From Bacillus sp. UNC438CL73TsuS30 (lineage in GTDB: Bacteria > Bacillota > Bacilli > Bacillales > Cytobacillaceae): a stretch of DNA of 64,000 nucleotides. Under the pieces are notes generated by a model. That model was not told where the DNA came from. It did not search any database and worked only from the letters and a program-made list of their open reading frames with translations. The stretch lies in contig NZ_AXVA01000023.1 of the NCBI RefSeq assembly GCF_000482325.1, forward strand, positions 1 through 64,000. The letters run 5' to 3'. A program made the position numbers and the translations under genes. Shown here in pieces: positions 8,601-16,810 of the stretch (the first letter of the stretch is position 1; each line of letters begins with the position of its first letter).

Positions 8601-9833
8601 ATGAAAAATGAAATCATTGAAAGATTTACTTCCTATGTAAAAATTGATACCCAATCTGATGAAAGCAGCAGCACTTGTCCATCAACACCAGGGCAGTGGA
8701 CCTTGCTCCACAAGCTTGAAGAAGAATTAAAGGCAATTGGCATGCAGGAAGTCAGCATCGATGAAAACGGCTATCTAATGGCAACGCTTCCATCCAACAC
8801 AGAAAAAGACGTACCCACCATTGGATTCCTGGCCCACGTCGACACTACTACAGACTTCACCGGCAAAAACGTCAACCCGCAAATCCACGAAAACTATGAC
8901 GGCGGCGACATCACCTTAAAAGAGGCCCTAAAAGTTGTCCTATCACCAAAAGACTTCCCAAGCCTCCCAGAATACAAAGGTCATACCTTAATCACCACCG
9001 ACGGCACAACCCTGCTTGGCGCCGACAACAAAGCCGGAGTGGCGGAAATCATGACCGCAATGGCATACTTAATCAACCATCCGGAAATCAAACATGGTAA
9101 GGTCCGCGTTGCGTTCACTCCGGATGAAGAAATCGGCAGAGGGCCGCATAAATTTGACGTTGCCCGATTTAACGCTACATACGCCTACACCGTCGACGGC
9201 GGTCCGCTAGGAGAATTAGAATACGAAAGCTTTAACGCGGCTGCAGCCAAGATTACTATTAAAGGAAACAATATTCACCCCGGCTCAGCAAAAGGTAAAA
9301 TGATCAACTCTGCCAAAATTGCGATGGAGTTCAACAACAAGCTCCCAGCAGACGAAGCACCTGAGTACACAGAAGGGTACGAAGGCTTCTATCATCTCAT
9401 TTCAATCAATGGGGATGTTGAACAAACCAAGCTATACTACATCATCCGCGACCATGACCGAGAAAAATTCAACAATCGCAAAACAGTCATTACAAACCTA
9501 ATCAATGAGTTTAAAGCAAAATATGGCGAGGACAATATCCTTCTTGAACTGAATGACCAATATTACAACATGGGCGAAAAAATTGAGCCGGTTAAACAAA
9601 TCGTTGATATTGCCCAGGAAGTAATGGAATCCCTTGACATTAAGCCGCTGATTAAACCAATCCGTGGCGGAACGGACGGTTCGCAACTATCCTTTATGGG
9701 TCTGCCAACACCTAATATTTTTACCGGCGGCGAAAACTTCCACGGGAAATATGAATTTATTTCTGTCGATAACATGGAAAAAGCCGTAAATGTAATCGTT
9801 GGAATTGCACAAAACTTTGAGAAAAAAGCGTAA
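8601..9833 (+). CDS. pepT: Peptidase T (tripeptide aminopeptidase)
   Basis: A cytosolic dinuclear zinc M20B peptidase that removes the N-terminal residue of tripeptides. The 410-residue length equals that of known PepT. Metal and catalytic motifs are visible: [35 protein letters not shown] and the C-terminal [10 protein letters not shown]. The ATG at 8601 is preferred over a GTG at 8589, because the GTG overlaps the GGGAG RBS and the ATG has the correct spacing. It is monocistronic and ends at a bidirectional terminator. Confidence 0.95.
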   Translation: MKNEIIERFTSYVKIDTQSDESSSTCPSTPGQWTLLHKLEEELKAIGMQEVSIDENGYLMATLPSNTEKDVPTIGFLAHVDTTTDFTGKNVNPQIHENYDGGDITLKEALKVVLSPKDFPSLPEYKGHTLITTDGTTLLGADNKAGVAEIMTAMAYLINHPEIKHGKVRVAFTPDEEIGRGPHKFDVARFNATYAYTVDGGPLGELEYESFNAAAAKITIKGNNIHPGSAKGKMINSAKIAMEFNNKLPADEAPEYTEGYEGFYHLISINGDVEQTKLYYIIRDHDREKFNNRKTVITNLINEFKAKYGEDNILLELNDQYYNMGEKIEPVKQIVDIAQEVMESLDIKPLIKPIRGGTDGSQLSFMGLPTPNIFTGGENFHGKYEFISVDNMEKAVNVIVGIAQNFEKKA

Positions 9834-9837
9834 ATAG

Positions 9838-9866
9838 AAAAAGCTAACCCCGCGGTTAGCTTTTTT
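9838..9866. terminator. Bidirectional terminator between pepT and the APH-fold gene
   Basis: The stem AAGCTAACC/GGTTAGCTT is flanked by an A-run and a T-run, so it can work on both strands. The minus-strand gene's stop codon abuts it. Confidence 0.85.
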
Positions 9867-10774
9867 CAATTCAACAATTCCCCGATACAATCCCTTAAAG
9901 TTGTAACCGTTTCCTCGAACTGTACCTCCAGCTGCTCTCTCGGCCATTTTTTCTGCCCAGAATCCAAGTCACTTCGAATCAACAACAACATCCAAATCGA
10001 GAACGCAGCGGAGAATAGATAGTATTCCCTTATAAAGGTCTCATCCGATATTCCCGCATGCTCACAATACGTTTTTAAGGCCAACTCCCGAAACAGATGA
10101 GGTACTTGCTTCGGAAAAATAGGGTGGGCGAGATCCAACAGATGATACAAATCCCAATAGGGTGCATTCAGATGGGTATGCTCCCAATCCAACACCACCA
10201 CTTTCTCACCCGTCCTTGCAATATTGCCAATATGAAGATCGCCGTGTGATAACACGAGCCTCTTTGAAAAATTAACCCCATCAAGGAGCGGGAAAATCTC
10301 ATCTATCCCCAAATCCTGTACCAAAATCCTTTTCTCTGTAAGTTCTAAAAGGATGTGCTCCATTTTCGGTTTAAGCCCTGTCACAGGAAGTCCCACCATT
10401 CCTTCAACAGAGAGGGAGTGCCATCCCGCCATCAGCCTAACCACTTCTAAAACCGTATCCTCCTGAAAATCATGATGAAGCGATCCAAGATCCTCAAAAA
10501 TCATCCAATTCTCATCCAGTTCCTCAGCAACCGAGTAAGCTAGTAGTTTAGGATAGACCTTCGGAAAAGAGGGGAGGACATGCTCATACACCCAAACCTC
10601 TTTCCCTAACTGCCTGTTATTGGTTAATGGCTTAAAAATGTAACTTTCAGTCGGTGACAGATAAAATCGCTCAACAGATTTGCCATTCATCCCTTGATAA
10701 AGCGTTTCACTTTTATAGACTTTTTCCCTGTTTAATGTCCCATTCAAAAGGACTAGATTTTTAAGGTGCTCCAT
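9866..10774 (-). CDS. Aminoglycoside phosphotransferase-fold kinase of unknown substrate
   Basis: A 302-residue protein with the APH/choline-kinase fold. The catalytic loop is LSHGDLHIGNI and the metal-binding motif is VVLDWEHTHLNAPYWDLYHLL. The N-terminal lobe holds the phosphate loop region with SPTESYIFKPL. Such proteins phosphorylate small molecules or maturation targets, and homologues in Bacillus are mostly uncharacterised. There is no resistance-gene context, so a role in antibiotic resistance is not supported. The ATG at 10774 has a GGAGG RBS four bases upstream. Confidence 0.75.
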   Translation of the reverse strand: MEHLKNLVLLNGTLNREKVYKSETLYQGMNGKSVERFYLSPTESYIFKPLTNNRQLGKEVWVYEHVLPSFPKVYPKLLAYSVAEELDENWMIFEDLGSLHHDFQEDTVLEVVRLMAGWHSLSVEGMVGLPVTGLKPKMEHILLELTEKRILVQDLGIDEIFPLLDGVNFSKRLVLSHGDLHIGNIARTGEKVVVLDWEHTHLNAPYWDLYHLLDLAHPIFPKQVPHLFRELALKTYCEHAGISDETFIREYYLFSAAFSIWMLLLIRSDLDSGQKKWPREQLEVQFEETVTTLRDCIGELLN

Positions 10775-10826
10775 AGTTCCTCCAACTCACTTTTAGTACA
10801 TTTTATTCAGCCAAAACCAATTCATT

Positions 10827-10855
10827 AAAAAAAGCCCAACAATTTGTTGGACTTT
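10827..10855 (-). terminator. Terminator of the small paralogous gene
   Basis: The arms AGTCCAACAA and TTGTTGGGCT are followed by seven T on the minus strand. Confidence 0.85.
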
Positions 10856-10860
10856 CCATT

Positions 10861-11163
10861 TTAAAAAAGAGCCACTGATTTTTTCAACGTCTCAAGCTCT
10901 TGTCGCAGTTTTCGGTTTTCTCTTTGAACAGCTTCAATTTCTGTTTCGTCCTTCGAAATGACAGGGAATAATAGATTGATTTCATACCAATTCTTGCCAT
11001 CTACTGACTCCATTGGCTGACACTGCTTAACATTCGCTTTAGGATATCTCTTTTTTACGAGTGAAACTTCATCCTGTGAAAGCCTTAATTCACGAAAATT
11101 GACTCCATCTGCAAAAGATCTCGATAAAAACTCTTCAAACTTCTCCATTTCTTTAAAAATCAT
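10861..11163 (-). CDS. Conserved small protein of unknown function, paralogue A
   Basis: I do not recognise a named family. The 100-residue protein aligns without gaps over most of its length to the gene at 15703-16002. Both share EKxExFLxxSFxDGVxFRELRLS, KRYPxA, WYEINLL/WYEVNLL and a C-terminal coiled coil with heptad-like EAVQRENRKLRQELETLKK. The ATG at 11163 is chosen because it aligns with the paralogue's start and has GGAGG about 11 bases upstream; an in-frame ATG 18 bases earlier overlaps that RBS. The N-terminal region may be a small DNA-binding or adaptor domain and the C-terminus probably dimerises. Confidence 0.7.
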   Translation of the reverse strand: MIFKEMEKFEEFLSRSFADGVNFRELRLSQDEVSLVKKRYPKANVKQCQPMESVDGKNWYEINLLFPVISKDETEIEAVQRENRKLRQELETLKKSVALF

Positions 11164-11303
11164 CCTTTTCCCACCCTCCATTTTGACTATTCAAATGGCT
11201 AATCACGACATCATTTTCGGCATCGTATTAACGTAGAAAAGGAAGGATCAGTACTTATTTAACCTCATAATATATTTATTACGTATTTTTTCAGATATGC
11301 AAA

Positions 11304-11333
11304 TTAAAAAAATTGCCCCCCATAAGGGGCAAT
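11304..11333 (-). terminator. Terminator of the lysine-riboswitch ABC operon
   Basis: The stem ATTGCCCC/GGGGCAAT has a 4-nt loop and a following T7 on the minus strand. Confidence 0.9.
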
Positions 11334-11337
11334 CTCA

Positions 11338-12060
11338 TTATAGAATCTTGTTTAAAAATCTCTGGGTCCGCTCATGCTTTGGATTTGAAAAAATTTCATT
11401 TGGAGACCCTTCTTCAATGATATTCCCATCTGCCAACATAATAATCCGGCTTGCCACTTCGCGGGCAAAACCCATTTCATGGGTGACAATCACCATCGTC
11501 ATGCCCTCCTCAGCTAATTCCTTCATGACTTGAAGGACTTCACCAACCAGCTCCGGGTCAAGTGCAGAGGTTGGTTCATCAAAAAGCATCACCTTTGGTT
11601 CCATCGCCAATGCCCTGGCAATTGCAACACGCTGCTTTTGCCCGCCTGACAGCTGATCAGGATAAAAATTAGCCTTATCGGATAAGCCAACTTTTTTCAA
11701 AAGATTCAATGCCTTAGAAGTTGCCTTGGCCTTCGTTTCTTTTTTCACATAGATTGGCGCCTCGATGATATTTTCAAGCACAGTTTTATGAGGAAACAGG
11801 TTAAAATGTTGAAAAACCATTCCGACCTTTTCCCTTATTTTATTGAGATTGGATTTCCCATGGTCAACCTTTTCCGAATCAATGATAATCTCGCCGTTAT
11901 TCGCCGTCTCCAGGAAATTCATACAACGAAGCAGTGTACTTTTTCCAGAACCACTGGCACCAATCAGCACGACAACCTCTTTTTCTTGAACCTGCAAATT
12001 AATATTTTTTAAGACTTCTAATTCACCGAAGGATTTGGATAGCTGTTTAATTTCAATCAC
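11338..12060 (-). CDS. Polar amino-acid ABC transporter ATPase, probably for lysine
   Basis: The cytosolic ATPase (240 residues) of a polar amino-acid importer of the GlnQ/HisP class. Walker A is [13 protein letters not shown], the signature is [34 protein letters not shown], and the switch region is [11 protein letters not shown]. The start is a GTG overlapping the permease stop (GTGA), with AAGGAGG ten bases upstream, so translation is coupled. It is the third gene of a binding-protein/permease/ATPase operon under a lysine riboswitch. The substrate call rests on that riboswitch, not on this protein. Confidence 0.85.
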   Translation of the reverse strand: MIEIKQLSKSFGELEVLKNINLQVQEKEVVVLIGASGSGKSTLLRCMNFLETANNGEIIIDSEKVDHGKSNLNKIREKVGMVFQHFNLFPHKTVLENIIEAPIYVKKETKAKATSKALNLLKKVGLSDKANFYPDQLSGGQKQRVAIARALAMEPKVMLFDEPTSALDPELVGEVLQVMKELAEEGMTMVIVTHEMGFAREVASRIIMLADGNIIEEGSPNEIFSNPKHERTQRFLNKIL

Positions 12061-12740
12061 GCTACTGCCGCCTCCTTCGGTTTACTGACATCTAGCTTCC
12101 GCTCAACCCGGTTTGCTAACCATGTAAAGATTAGCACAATGATTAAATAATAAAAACCGACAACGAAATAAGTCTCAAACGGCATATAGTTTTCACCTTG
12201 TACCGTCAGTGCCGTATTGAATAGGTCTGTAACAGAAATATAGGCGACCAGTGATGAATCCTTTAAGCTGATAATAAACTGATTGGCCAGTGGAGGAATC
12301 GAACGCTTGAAGGCTTGCGGGAAAATAATTCTCCTCATTGCAAGCGGCAACGGCATCCCTAACGACCTCGCCGCTTCCATTTGACCACGGTCAATAGACT
12401 GCACCGCCCCCCTGAAAATTTCAGCAATATAGGCACCAGTATGAATACTCAATGCCAGCGCACCTGCGGTAAAGCTATCCAGCGTAACGATATTGGCAAT
12501 TCCATAGTATAAAAACATGATTTGAACAATTAATGGTGTACCGCGGATTAGCCCAATATAGATGTCTGCCACGCGATTTAACAGTTTTATAGACGAAATT
12601 TTAAATCCGGCAAAAATCACTCCAATGATCATGGCAAACACTAAAGAAATAACCGTAATCGAGATGGTCATCCAGGTGGCCTTCAAGAAGGCCATACCAT
12701 TTTCACTTAAAATTCCCGTCACATTGTGTAAAAACGTCAA
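12057..12740 (-). CDS. Polar amino-acid ABC transporter permease, probably for lysine
   Basis: A 227-residue HisM/GlnP-class permease with about five membrane helices. The conserved EAA loop is [34 protein letters not shown], where the ATPase docks. The start is a TTG at 12740 with AAGGAGG eight bases upstream. No ATG is available near the conserved N-terminus. A single permease gene suggests a homodimeric membrane domain. Confidence 0.85.
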   Translation of the reverse strand: MTFLHNVTGILSENGMAFLKATWMTISITVISLVFAMIIGVIFAGFKISSIKLLNRVADIYIGLIRGTPLIVQIMFLYYGIANIVTLDSFTAGALALSIHTGAYIAEIFRGAVQSIDRGQMEAARSLGMPLPLAMRRIIFPQAFKRSIPPLANQFIISLKDSSLVAYISVTDLFNTALTVQGENYMPFETYFVVGFYYLIIVLIFTWLANRVERKLDVSKPKEAAVA

Positions 12741-12765
12741 TGTTACAGCCTCCTTAAAAAGCTTT

Positions 12766-13557
12766 TTATTTTTCTAAAAGGTTTTCATTAAACCATTTCT
12801 TACTGATTTTTTCATAAGTTCCATCCTTTTGCATATCAGCAATGGCTTTATTGATTTTATCAGTAAGCGCTTTGTTTCCTTCCGTAACCGCTACACTAAC
12901 GCGGTCCTCATTTAACAGGTTACCAACCGCTTTAATTTTTAGATGCTTTTCATTTTTTGCATTCAGACCAACAATTTTATCCGTGATCACTGCATCGATT
13001 CGGCCTAACGCTAAGTCTTGAAGGGCGTAAACATCACTTGGATAGCCTTTTACCTTATCGGATAATTTAACCGCCATGTCCTTCCATGTGCTGGACTGAA
13101 TAACCCCAATGGTTTTGCCTTTTAAATCGTCTTTTGATTGAATAGCATTATTGCTGTCAGCAACAAAGACTTGCGCGCCTGATAAATAGTATGGGTTTGT
13201 AAAGTCAACCTGCTTGTCCCGCTCAGGTGTTGCGGTCATGCTTCCGATAATCGCGTCATACTTGTTTGCTTTTAATCCTTGAATGATTGTTTCCCATGGG
13301 TTCGTTACAGGGTTTGCCTTTAAACCGATTCTTTTTGCAATTTCGTTCCCAATTTCCACATCAAATCCAGACAATTTTCCATCTTTTTTAAAGTTTAATG
13401 GCGGATATAAACCGCTCATCGCAAAGGTTAACGAGCCATCCTTTACTAGTTTTAAGTTAGAACCTTTTGCTGAAGCCGTTTCGTTATTTTGCTTCGTTCC
13501 GCATGCTGATAAAACAAATACAAGCGCAACTGCTAGCAGAATCATTATTCTTTTCAC
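12766..13557 (-). CDS. Amino-acid ABC transporter substrate-binding lipoprotein, probably lysine
   Basis: A family 3 solute-binding protein of 263 residues. The signal peptide ends in the lipobox VLSAC, with the cysteine at residue 19. The binding core has FDVEIGNEIAKRIG and the conserved GSMTATPERDKQVDFTNPYY, which belongs to the basic/polar amino-acid group. The start is GTG at 13557 with a GGGAGGG RBS. The first gene of its operon, it follows a lysine riboswitch with a terminator. That makes lysine uptake the best inference; arginine or another basic amino acid is possible. Confidence 0.85.
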   Translation of the reverse strand: MKRIMILLAVALVFVLSACGTKQNNETASAKGSNLKLVKDGSLTFAMSGLYPPLNFKKDGKLSGFDVEIGNEIAKRIGLKANPVTNPWETIIQGLKANKYDAIIGSMTATPERDKQVDFTNPYYLSGAQVFVADSNNAIQSKDDLKGKTIGVIQSSTWKDMAVKLSDKVKGYPSDVYALQDLALGRIDAVITDKIVGLNAKNEKHLKIKAVGNLLNEDRVSVAVTEGNKALTDKINKAIADMQKDGTYEKISKKWFNENLLEK

Positions 13558-13576
13558 AATATTCCCTCCCTTAAAT

Positions 13577-13611
13577 TAAAAAGGCACCGCCATATTCTTA
13601 TGACGGTGCCT
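13577..13611 (-). terminator. Riboswitch-controlled terminator before the lysine transporter
   Basis: Positions 13583-13594 and 13599-13610 form a 12-bp stem (one G-U pair) with a 4-nt loop, followed by T5 on the minus strand. It sits between the lysine aptamer and the first gene, as expected for transcriptional attenuation. Confidence 0.9.
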
Positions 13612-13639
13612 GGCACACCCTCATCTTTAAGCTTTGAAA

Positions 13640-13818
13640 AAGATAGCTCTCCACAATTTACTAAATTGTGACAGTTCTGCCCCTGTTTGAGTGCAGTCCC
13701 AGCCTCCTGAAACTAGTGATTTCAGTGACTTCGGCGATTATTCCTTTTTCCTATTTTCATAGATTTCACTAAATCTCCAATAGGATACTCTTAAAAATCG
13801 CGACCTCTACCCCATCTC
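13640..13818 (-). promoter_or_regulatory. Lysine riboswitch (L box)
   Basis: On the minus strand the conserved L-box blocks appear in the right order: GGTAGAGGTCGCG, AAGAGTATCC, TCGCCGAAGTC, GAGGCTGGGACTGC, AACTGTCAC and GGAGAGCTATCT. The P1 arms AGATGG and CTATCT pair at the ends. The aptamer is followed by an intrinsic terminator and then by a transporter operon. Lysine binding is expected to favour termination, so the transporter is made when lysine is scarce. Confidence 0.92.
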
Positions 13819-13870
13819 AAAACTTGAAAAGATGAGGATTTATTATTTTATTTTTCAAATAACAGTTTTT

Positions 13871-13899
13871 AGTATAGCGAAATAATATGATAAAATCAA
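13871..13899 (-). promoter_or_regulatory. Sigma-A promoter of the lysine-riboswitch operon
   Basis: TTGATT and TATACT are separated by exactly 17 bp on the minus strand, about 50 bp before the aptamer. Confidence 0.75.
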
Positions 13900-14002
13900 T
13901 AATAAATATTCAAAAAATATTATATTAATAAACTACTTGACGCCAAAAAGCTTTAGGTATACATTTTTGTAAAAACATTTTATTCAAAAAGGGGAATGTA
14001 CC

Positions 14003-15652
14003 ATGCTTGAAAGCCGGGAAGCGGTTCTTGCTTTAACCACTCAGCTCGTGAATGTTGAAAGTATCGTTAATACAGCTGGCGAGAAGGCAATTGCCAATTC
14101 ATTATATAAAATTATCGCAGATCTCCCTTATTTCTCCAAAAACGCATCCTACTTAACATTAGAGAAGACCATTAATGATATTCATGAACGCTACAATGTG
14201 TTGGCCTTTGTGAAGGGAACAAAGGGTACAAGCAATCGAACGGTTATTTTAATGGGTCATATGGATACGGTAGGAATCGATGACTTTAATCAATTAAAGG
14301 ATCGGGCGTGTTTTCCTGATCAGTTGATGGAAGCACTAAAGCAGGAAGATCTCCCTGTTTCTGCAAAAGAACATTTGGACTCAGGGGACTGGCTGTTTGG
14401 ACGCGGCGTCCTTGATATGAAAAGCGGTGTCGCCAGCCATCTTTATCTTTTACAATACTATTCAGAGCATCCTGAGGAATTAGATGGAAATCTTGTCCTT
14501 TTAGCAGAATGTGATGAAGAAGACAGCTCTCACGGTGTTTTATCTGCCTTAAAAGTATTAAAAAGTTGGAAAGAGGAACATGGCTTTGATTATGTTGCGG
14601 CCATTAATTCTGATTTTGTTTCGCCCCGCTATGCCGGGGATCTAAACCGCTATATCTATAGAGGCACGGTTGGGAAGCTCCTGCCATCGTTTTTTATTAC
14701 TGGTGCAGAAACCCATGTCGGATCCTGTTTTGAGGGTTTAGACCCGAACTTTATTGCGGCGGAATTAACCAAACAGATTAATTATAACCCTGAGCTTTGT
14801 AACGAGGCATTTGGGGAGACGACGGTACCGCCTGTTTCCTTAAAGCAAACCGACCTTAAACCATCCTATACCGTACAGACTGCCCTATCTGCCTATGTTT
14901 ACTATAACTTTTTTATCCATTCATGGTCTCCAAAGGATGTACTGGAAAAGTTAAAGGAGCAGGCACTAATTGCCTTTGAAAGGGCGCTTGCATCCTTTGA
15001 TGAGCGCTATAAACGTTACAGTGCGGCGAGTGGTGAGCCTTATGTAGAACTGCCATGGGCACCTCGAGTGTTTACATATGAGGAAATGGAACAAATGCTT
15101 GTGGTGGAACATGGGGATGCGTTCGTTGGTCATATGAATGAATTTAAAGAGATATTATTGCAAAATCAAGAGCTTGATACGCGGATGTTTGCGGCAAGAG
15201 TAGTGGAGGAAGCCTGGAAATGGATGAAGGATAAAAATCCCGCGATCATTCTGTTTTACTCTTCACTGTATTCACCAAGAATTGAATTAACAGGGAAAAC
15301 AAGTTGTGAACAGGCTTTAATTGATGCCCTGGATGAGGCAGTAGAGGCTGTACAGCCAAGCTACCAGCACCCAATTGTGACAAGGAACTTCTTTCCGTAT
15401 ATTTCAGATATGAGCTTTGTTGCTTTAAGTGATGATCAAGAGGGAATTAATGCCGTTTCGAAAAATAATCCCGGCTGGGGAACCAAGCACTATGTAGAAT
15501 ATCAGGATATCCGCGAGTTAAACGTTCCGGTTATCAATATTGGCCCTTATGGGGTGGATGCCCATAAAAAACTGGAACGAATGGAAATGACCTACTCTCT
15601 AGAAGTCGTACCGAATTTAACCAACCTAGTTATTCGCAGGCTCCTGGCATAA
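14003..15652 (+). CDS. RocB-like M20 family zinc hydrolase
   Basis: A 549-residue M20 metallohydrolase closest in length and layout to RocB, a protein of the arginine-utilisation regulon of unproven activity. Metal motifs are visible: LMGHMDTVGIDDF, LFGRGVLDMKSGVA and LLAECDEEDSSHG. The long C-terminal part is peculiar to the RocB group. The ATG at 14003 has an AGGGG RBS. It is divergent from the lysine-riboswitch operon and ends at a bidirectional terminator. A role in amino-acid or peptide catabolism is likely; the substrate is unknown. Confidence 0.75.
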   Translation: MLESREAVLALTTQLVNVESIVNTAGEKAIANSLYKIIADLPYFSKNASYLTLEKTINDIHERYNVLAFVKGTKGTSNRTVILMGHMDTVGIDDFNQLKDRACFPDQLMEALKQEDLPVSAKEHLDSGDWLFGRGVLDMKSGVASHLYLLQYYSEHPEELDGNLVLLAECDEEDSSHGVLSALKVLKSWKEEHGFDYVAAINSDFVSPRYAGDLNRYIYRGTVGKLLPSFFITGAETHVGSCFEGLDPNFIAAELTKQINYNPELCNEAFGETTVPPVSLKQTDLKPSYTVQTALSAYVYYNFFIHSWSPKDVLEKLKEQALIAFERALASFDERYKRYSAASGEPYVELPWAPRVFTYEEMEQMLVVEHGDAFVGHMNEFKEILLQNQELDTRMFAARVVEEAWKWMKDKNPAIILFYSSLYSPRIELTGKTSCEQALIDALDEAVEAVQPSYQHPIVTRNFFPYISDMSFVALSDDQEGINAVSKNNPGWGTKHYVEYQDIRELNVPVINIGPYGVDAHKKLERMEMTYSLEVVPNLTNLVIRRLLA

Positions 15653-15659
15653 ATAAGAA

Positions 15660-15695
15660 AACACCTAGCCCATCATCCTGCGGCTAGGTGTTTTT
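15660..15695. terminator. Bidirectional terminator after the RocB-like gene
   Basis: The arms ACACCTAGCC and GGCTAGGTGT are flanked by an A-run and by T5, so both converging genes can use it. Confidence 0.85.
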
Positions 15696-15702
15696 ATAGC
15701 GA

Positions 15703-16002
15703 TTATCCCAGTGTAACCAATGCTTTTTTCAACGCTTCCACTTCTTGCTTTAACCGTTCATTTTCTTTTTGAATGTCTTCAAACTTCGATTCAGCATCGT
15801 AAGCGGGCAATAGGTTGACTTCATACCATGCTTTATGATCCTCGGACTCCAAAGCAGTGCTCTTCAAAACACTGGCGTTTGGATACCTTCTTAGTAAGTA
15901 ACCCACTTCCTCGTCCGATAATCGCAGCTCGCGAAAACTTACCCCGTCCGAGAACGACTCTGCTAAAAACGTTTCTAATTTTTCCAATTCAGTTGGTGCC
16001 AT
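15703..16002 (-). CDS. Conserved small protein of unknown function, paralogue B
   Basis: A 99-residue protein, gap-free paralogue of the gene at 10861-11163. It has the same FLAESFSDGVSFRELRLSDEEV block, then RRYPNASVL and WYEVNLLPAYD, and ends in a coiled coil with IQKENERLKQEVEALKKAL. It lies 37 bp after the racemase gene on the same strand and could be the last gene of the ligase cluster. The RBS is GGAAGG before the ATG at 16002. No function can be assigned. Confidence 0.7.
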   Translation of the reverse strand: MAPTELEKLETFLAESFSDGVSFRELRLSDEEVGYLLRRYPNASVLKSTALESEDHKAWYEVNLLPAYDAESKFEDIQKENERLKQEVEALKKALVTLG

Positions 16003-16039
16003 GAAAATCCCACCTTCCGCTCCGTATCATGCAAATCTA

Positions 16040-16765
16040 TTAAGAATACACGGCTGAACTATTTTGTTTTTTCGAGGTGCCGCCTGAAAGGGCAATCGAC
16101 TGTTCAACGAGAACCTCCAATGCATCCACACAGTACTGCGCTGCCTCATCACCAATCCTTACACAAGAAAGCTCCGTACAGGCAAGAACCACACAGTTAC
16201 AACCTTCGTCAAAAATAAGCTGATGGATCATCTCTTCGAGTTCCAGCGGGTCAATCATTTTGTCCGCCTTTATGCTGTAAATAATATCCATCGTCTGTTT
16301 TTGGACTGCTTCACTCGGAACATACATCTGCATCTTGTATTTGCTGGATTCTTTTTCGTAAATACCGCTGCTGATGGTTCCCTTTGTTGCTAACAGTCCA
16401 ACCTTGGCGTTTTCGCCGTATTTTTGATAAATCACTTTTAATGTTTCATCCACCATATGAATAATCGGAATCTCTGTCATGGCCTGCATTTGATCGTAAA
16501 AATAATGCGAAGTATTACAAGGAATCGCGATATGAGAAACACCGGCAAACTCCAATAGTTTGAAGTCCTTTTTCACTGCATCTAAAAATAAATCATCCTG
16601 TCCATTTAAAATGGCTTCGGTACGATCCGGTAAGGTGGCGTGATTCAGGATCATGATATCGATATGGTCTTGATCCCGATCAGCGACTGTATTTTCAACC
16701 ACCTTATCGAAAAATACAGAGGTAGCCTTGGGACCCATTCCACCGATTACACCTAAACTTTTCAT
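16040..16765 (-). CDS. Aspartate/glutamate racemase family protein
   Basis: A cofactor-independent two-cysteine racemase of the Asp/Glu family (241 residues). The N-terminus GVIGGMGPKAT is the family hallmark. The two catalytic cysteines are in AIPCNTSHYFYDQ (about residue 84) and VVLACTELSC (about residue 196). The product should be D-Asp or D-Glu, which cannot be told apart here. It lies 45 bp downstream of the AsnB-type gene in the same direction, so it may supply a D-amino acid to the adjacent ligases. Confidence 0.82.
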   Translation of the reverse strand: MKSLGVIGGMGPKATSVFFDKVVENTVADRDQDHIDIMILNHATLPDRTEAILNGQDDLFLDAVKKDFKLLEFAGVSHIAIPCNTSHYFYDQMQAMTEIPIIHMVDETLKVIYQKYGENAKVGLLATKGTISSGIYEKESSKYKMQMYVPSEAVQKQTMDIIYSIKADKMIDPLELEEMIHQLIFDEGCNCVVLACTELSCVRIGDEAAQYCVDALEVLVEQSIALSGGTSKKQNSSAVYS

Positions 16766-16810
16766 TCAACCACCTTCCATTTCTTGAAAATTATCGTTCC
16801 GTTCAAAGGA

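Noticed and set aside
9866..10774. Aminoglycoside resistance gene
   Set aside because: Only the general APH fold is visible; no resistance context or mobile element is present.
13640..13818. SAM (S-box) or T-box leader
   Set aside because: The blocks GCCGAAG, GAGGCTGGGACTGC and GGAGAGCTATC are those of the lysine riboswitch; no T-box sequence is present.
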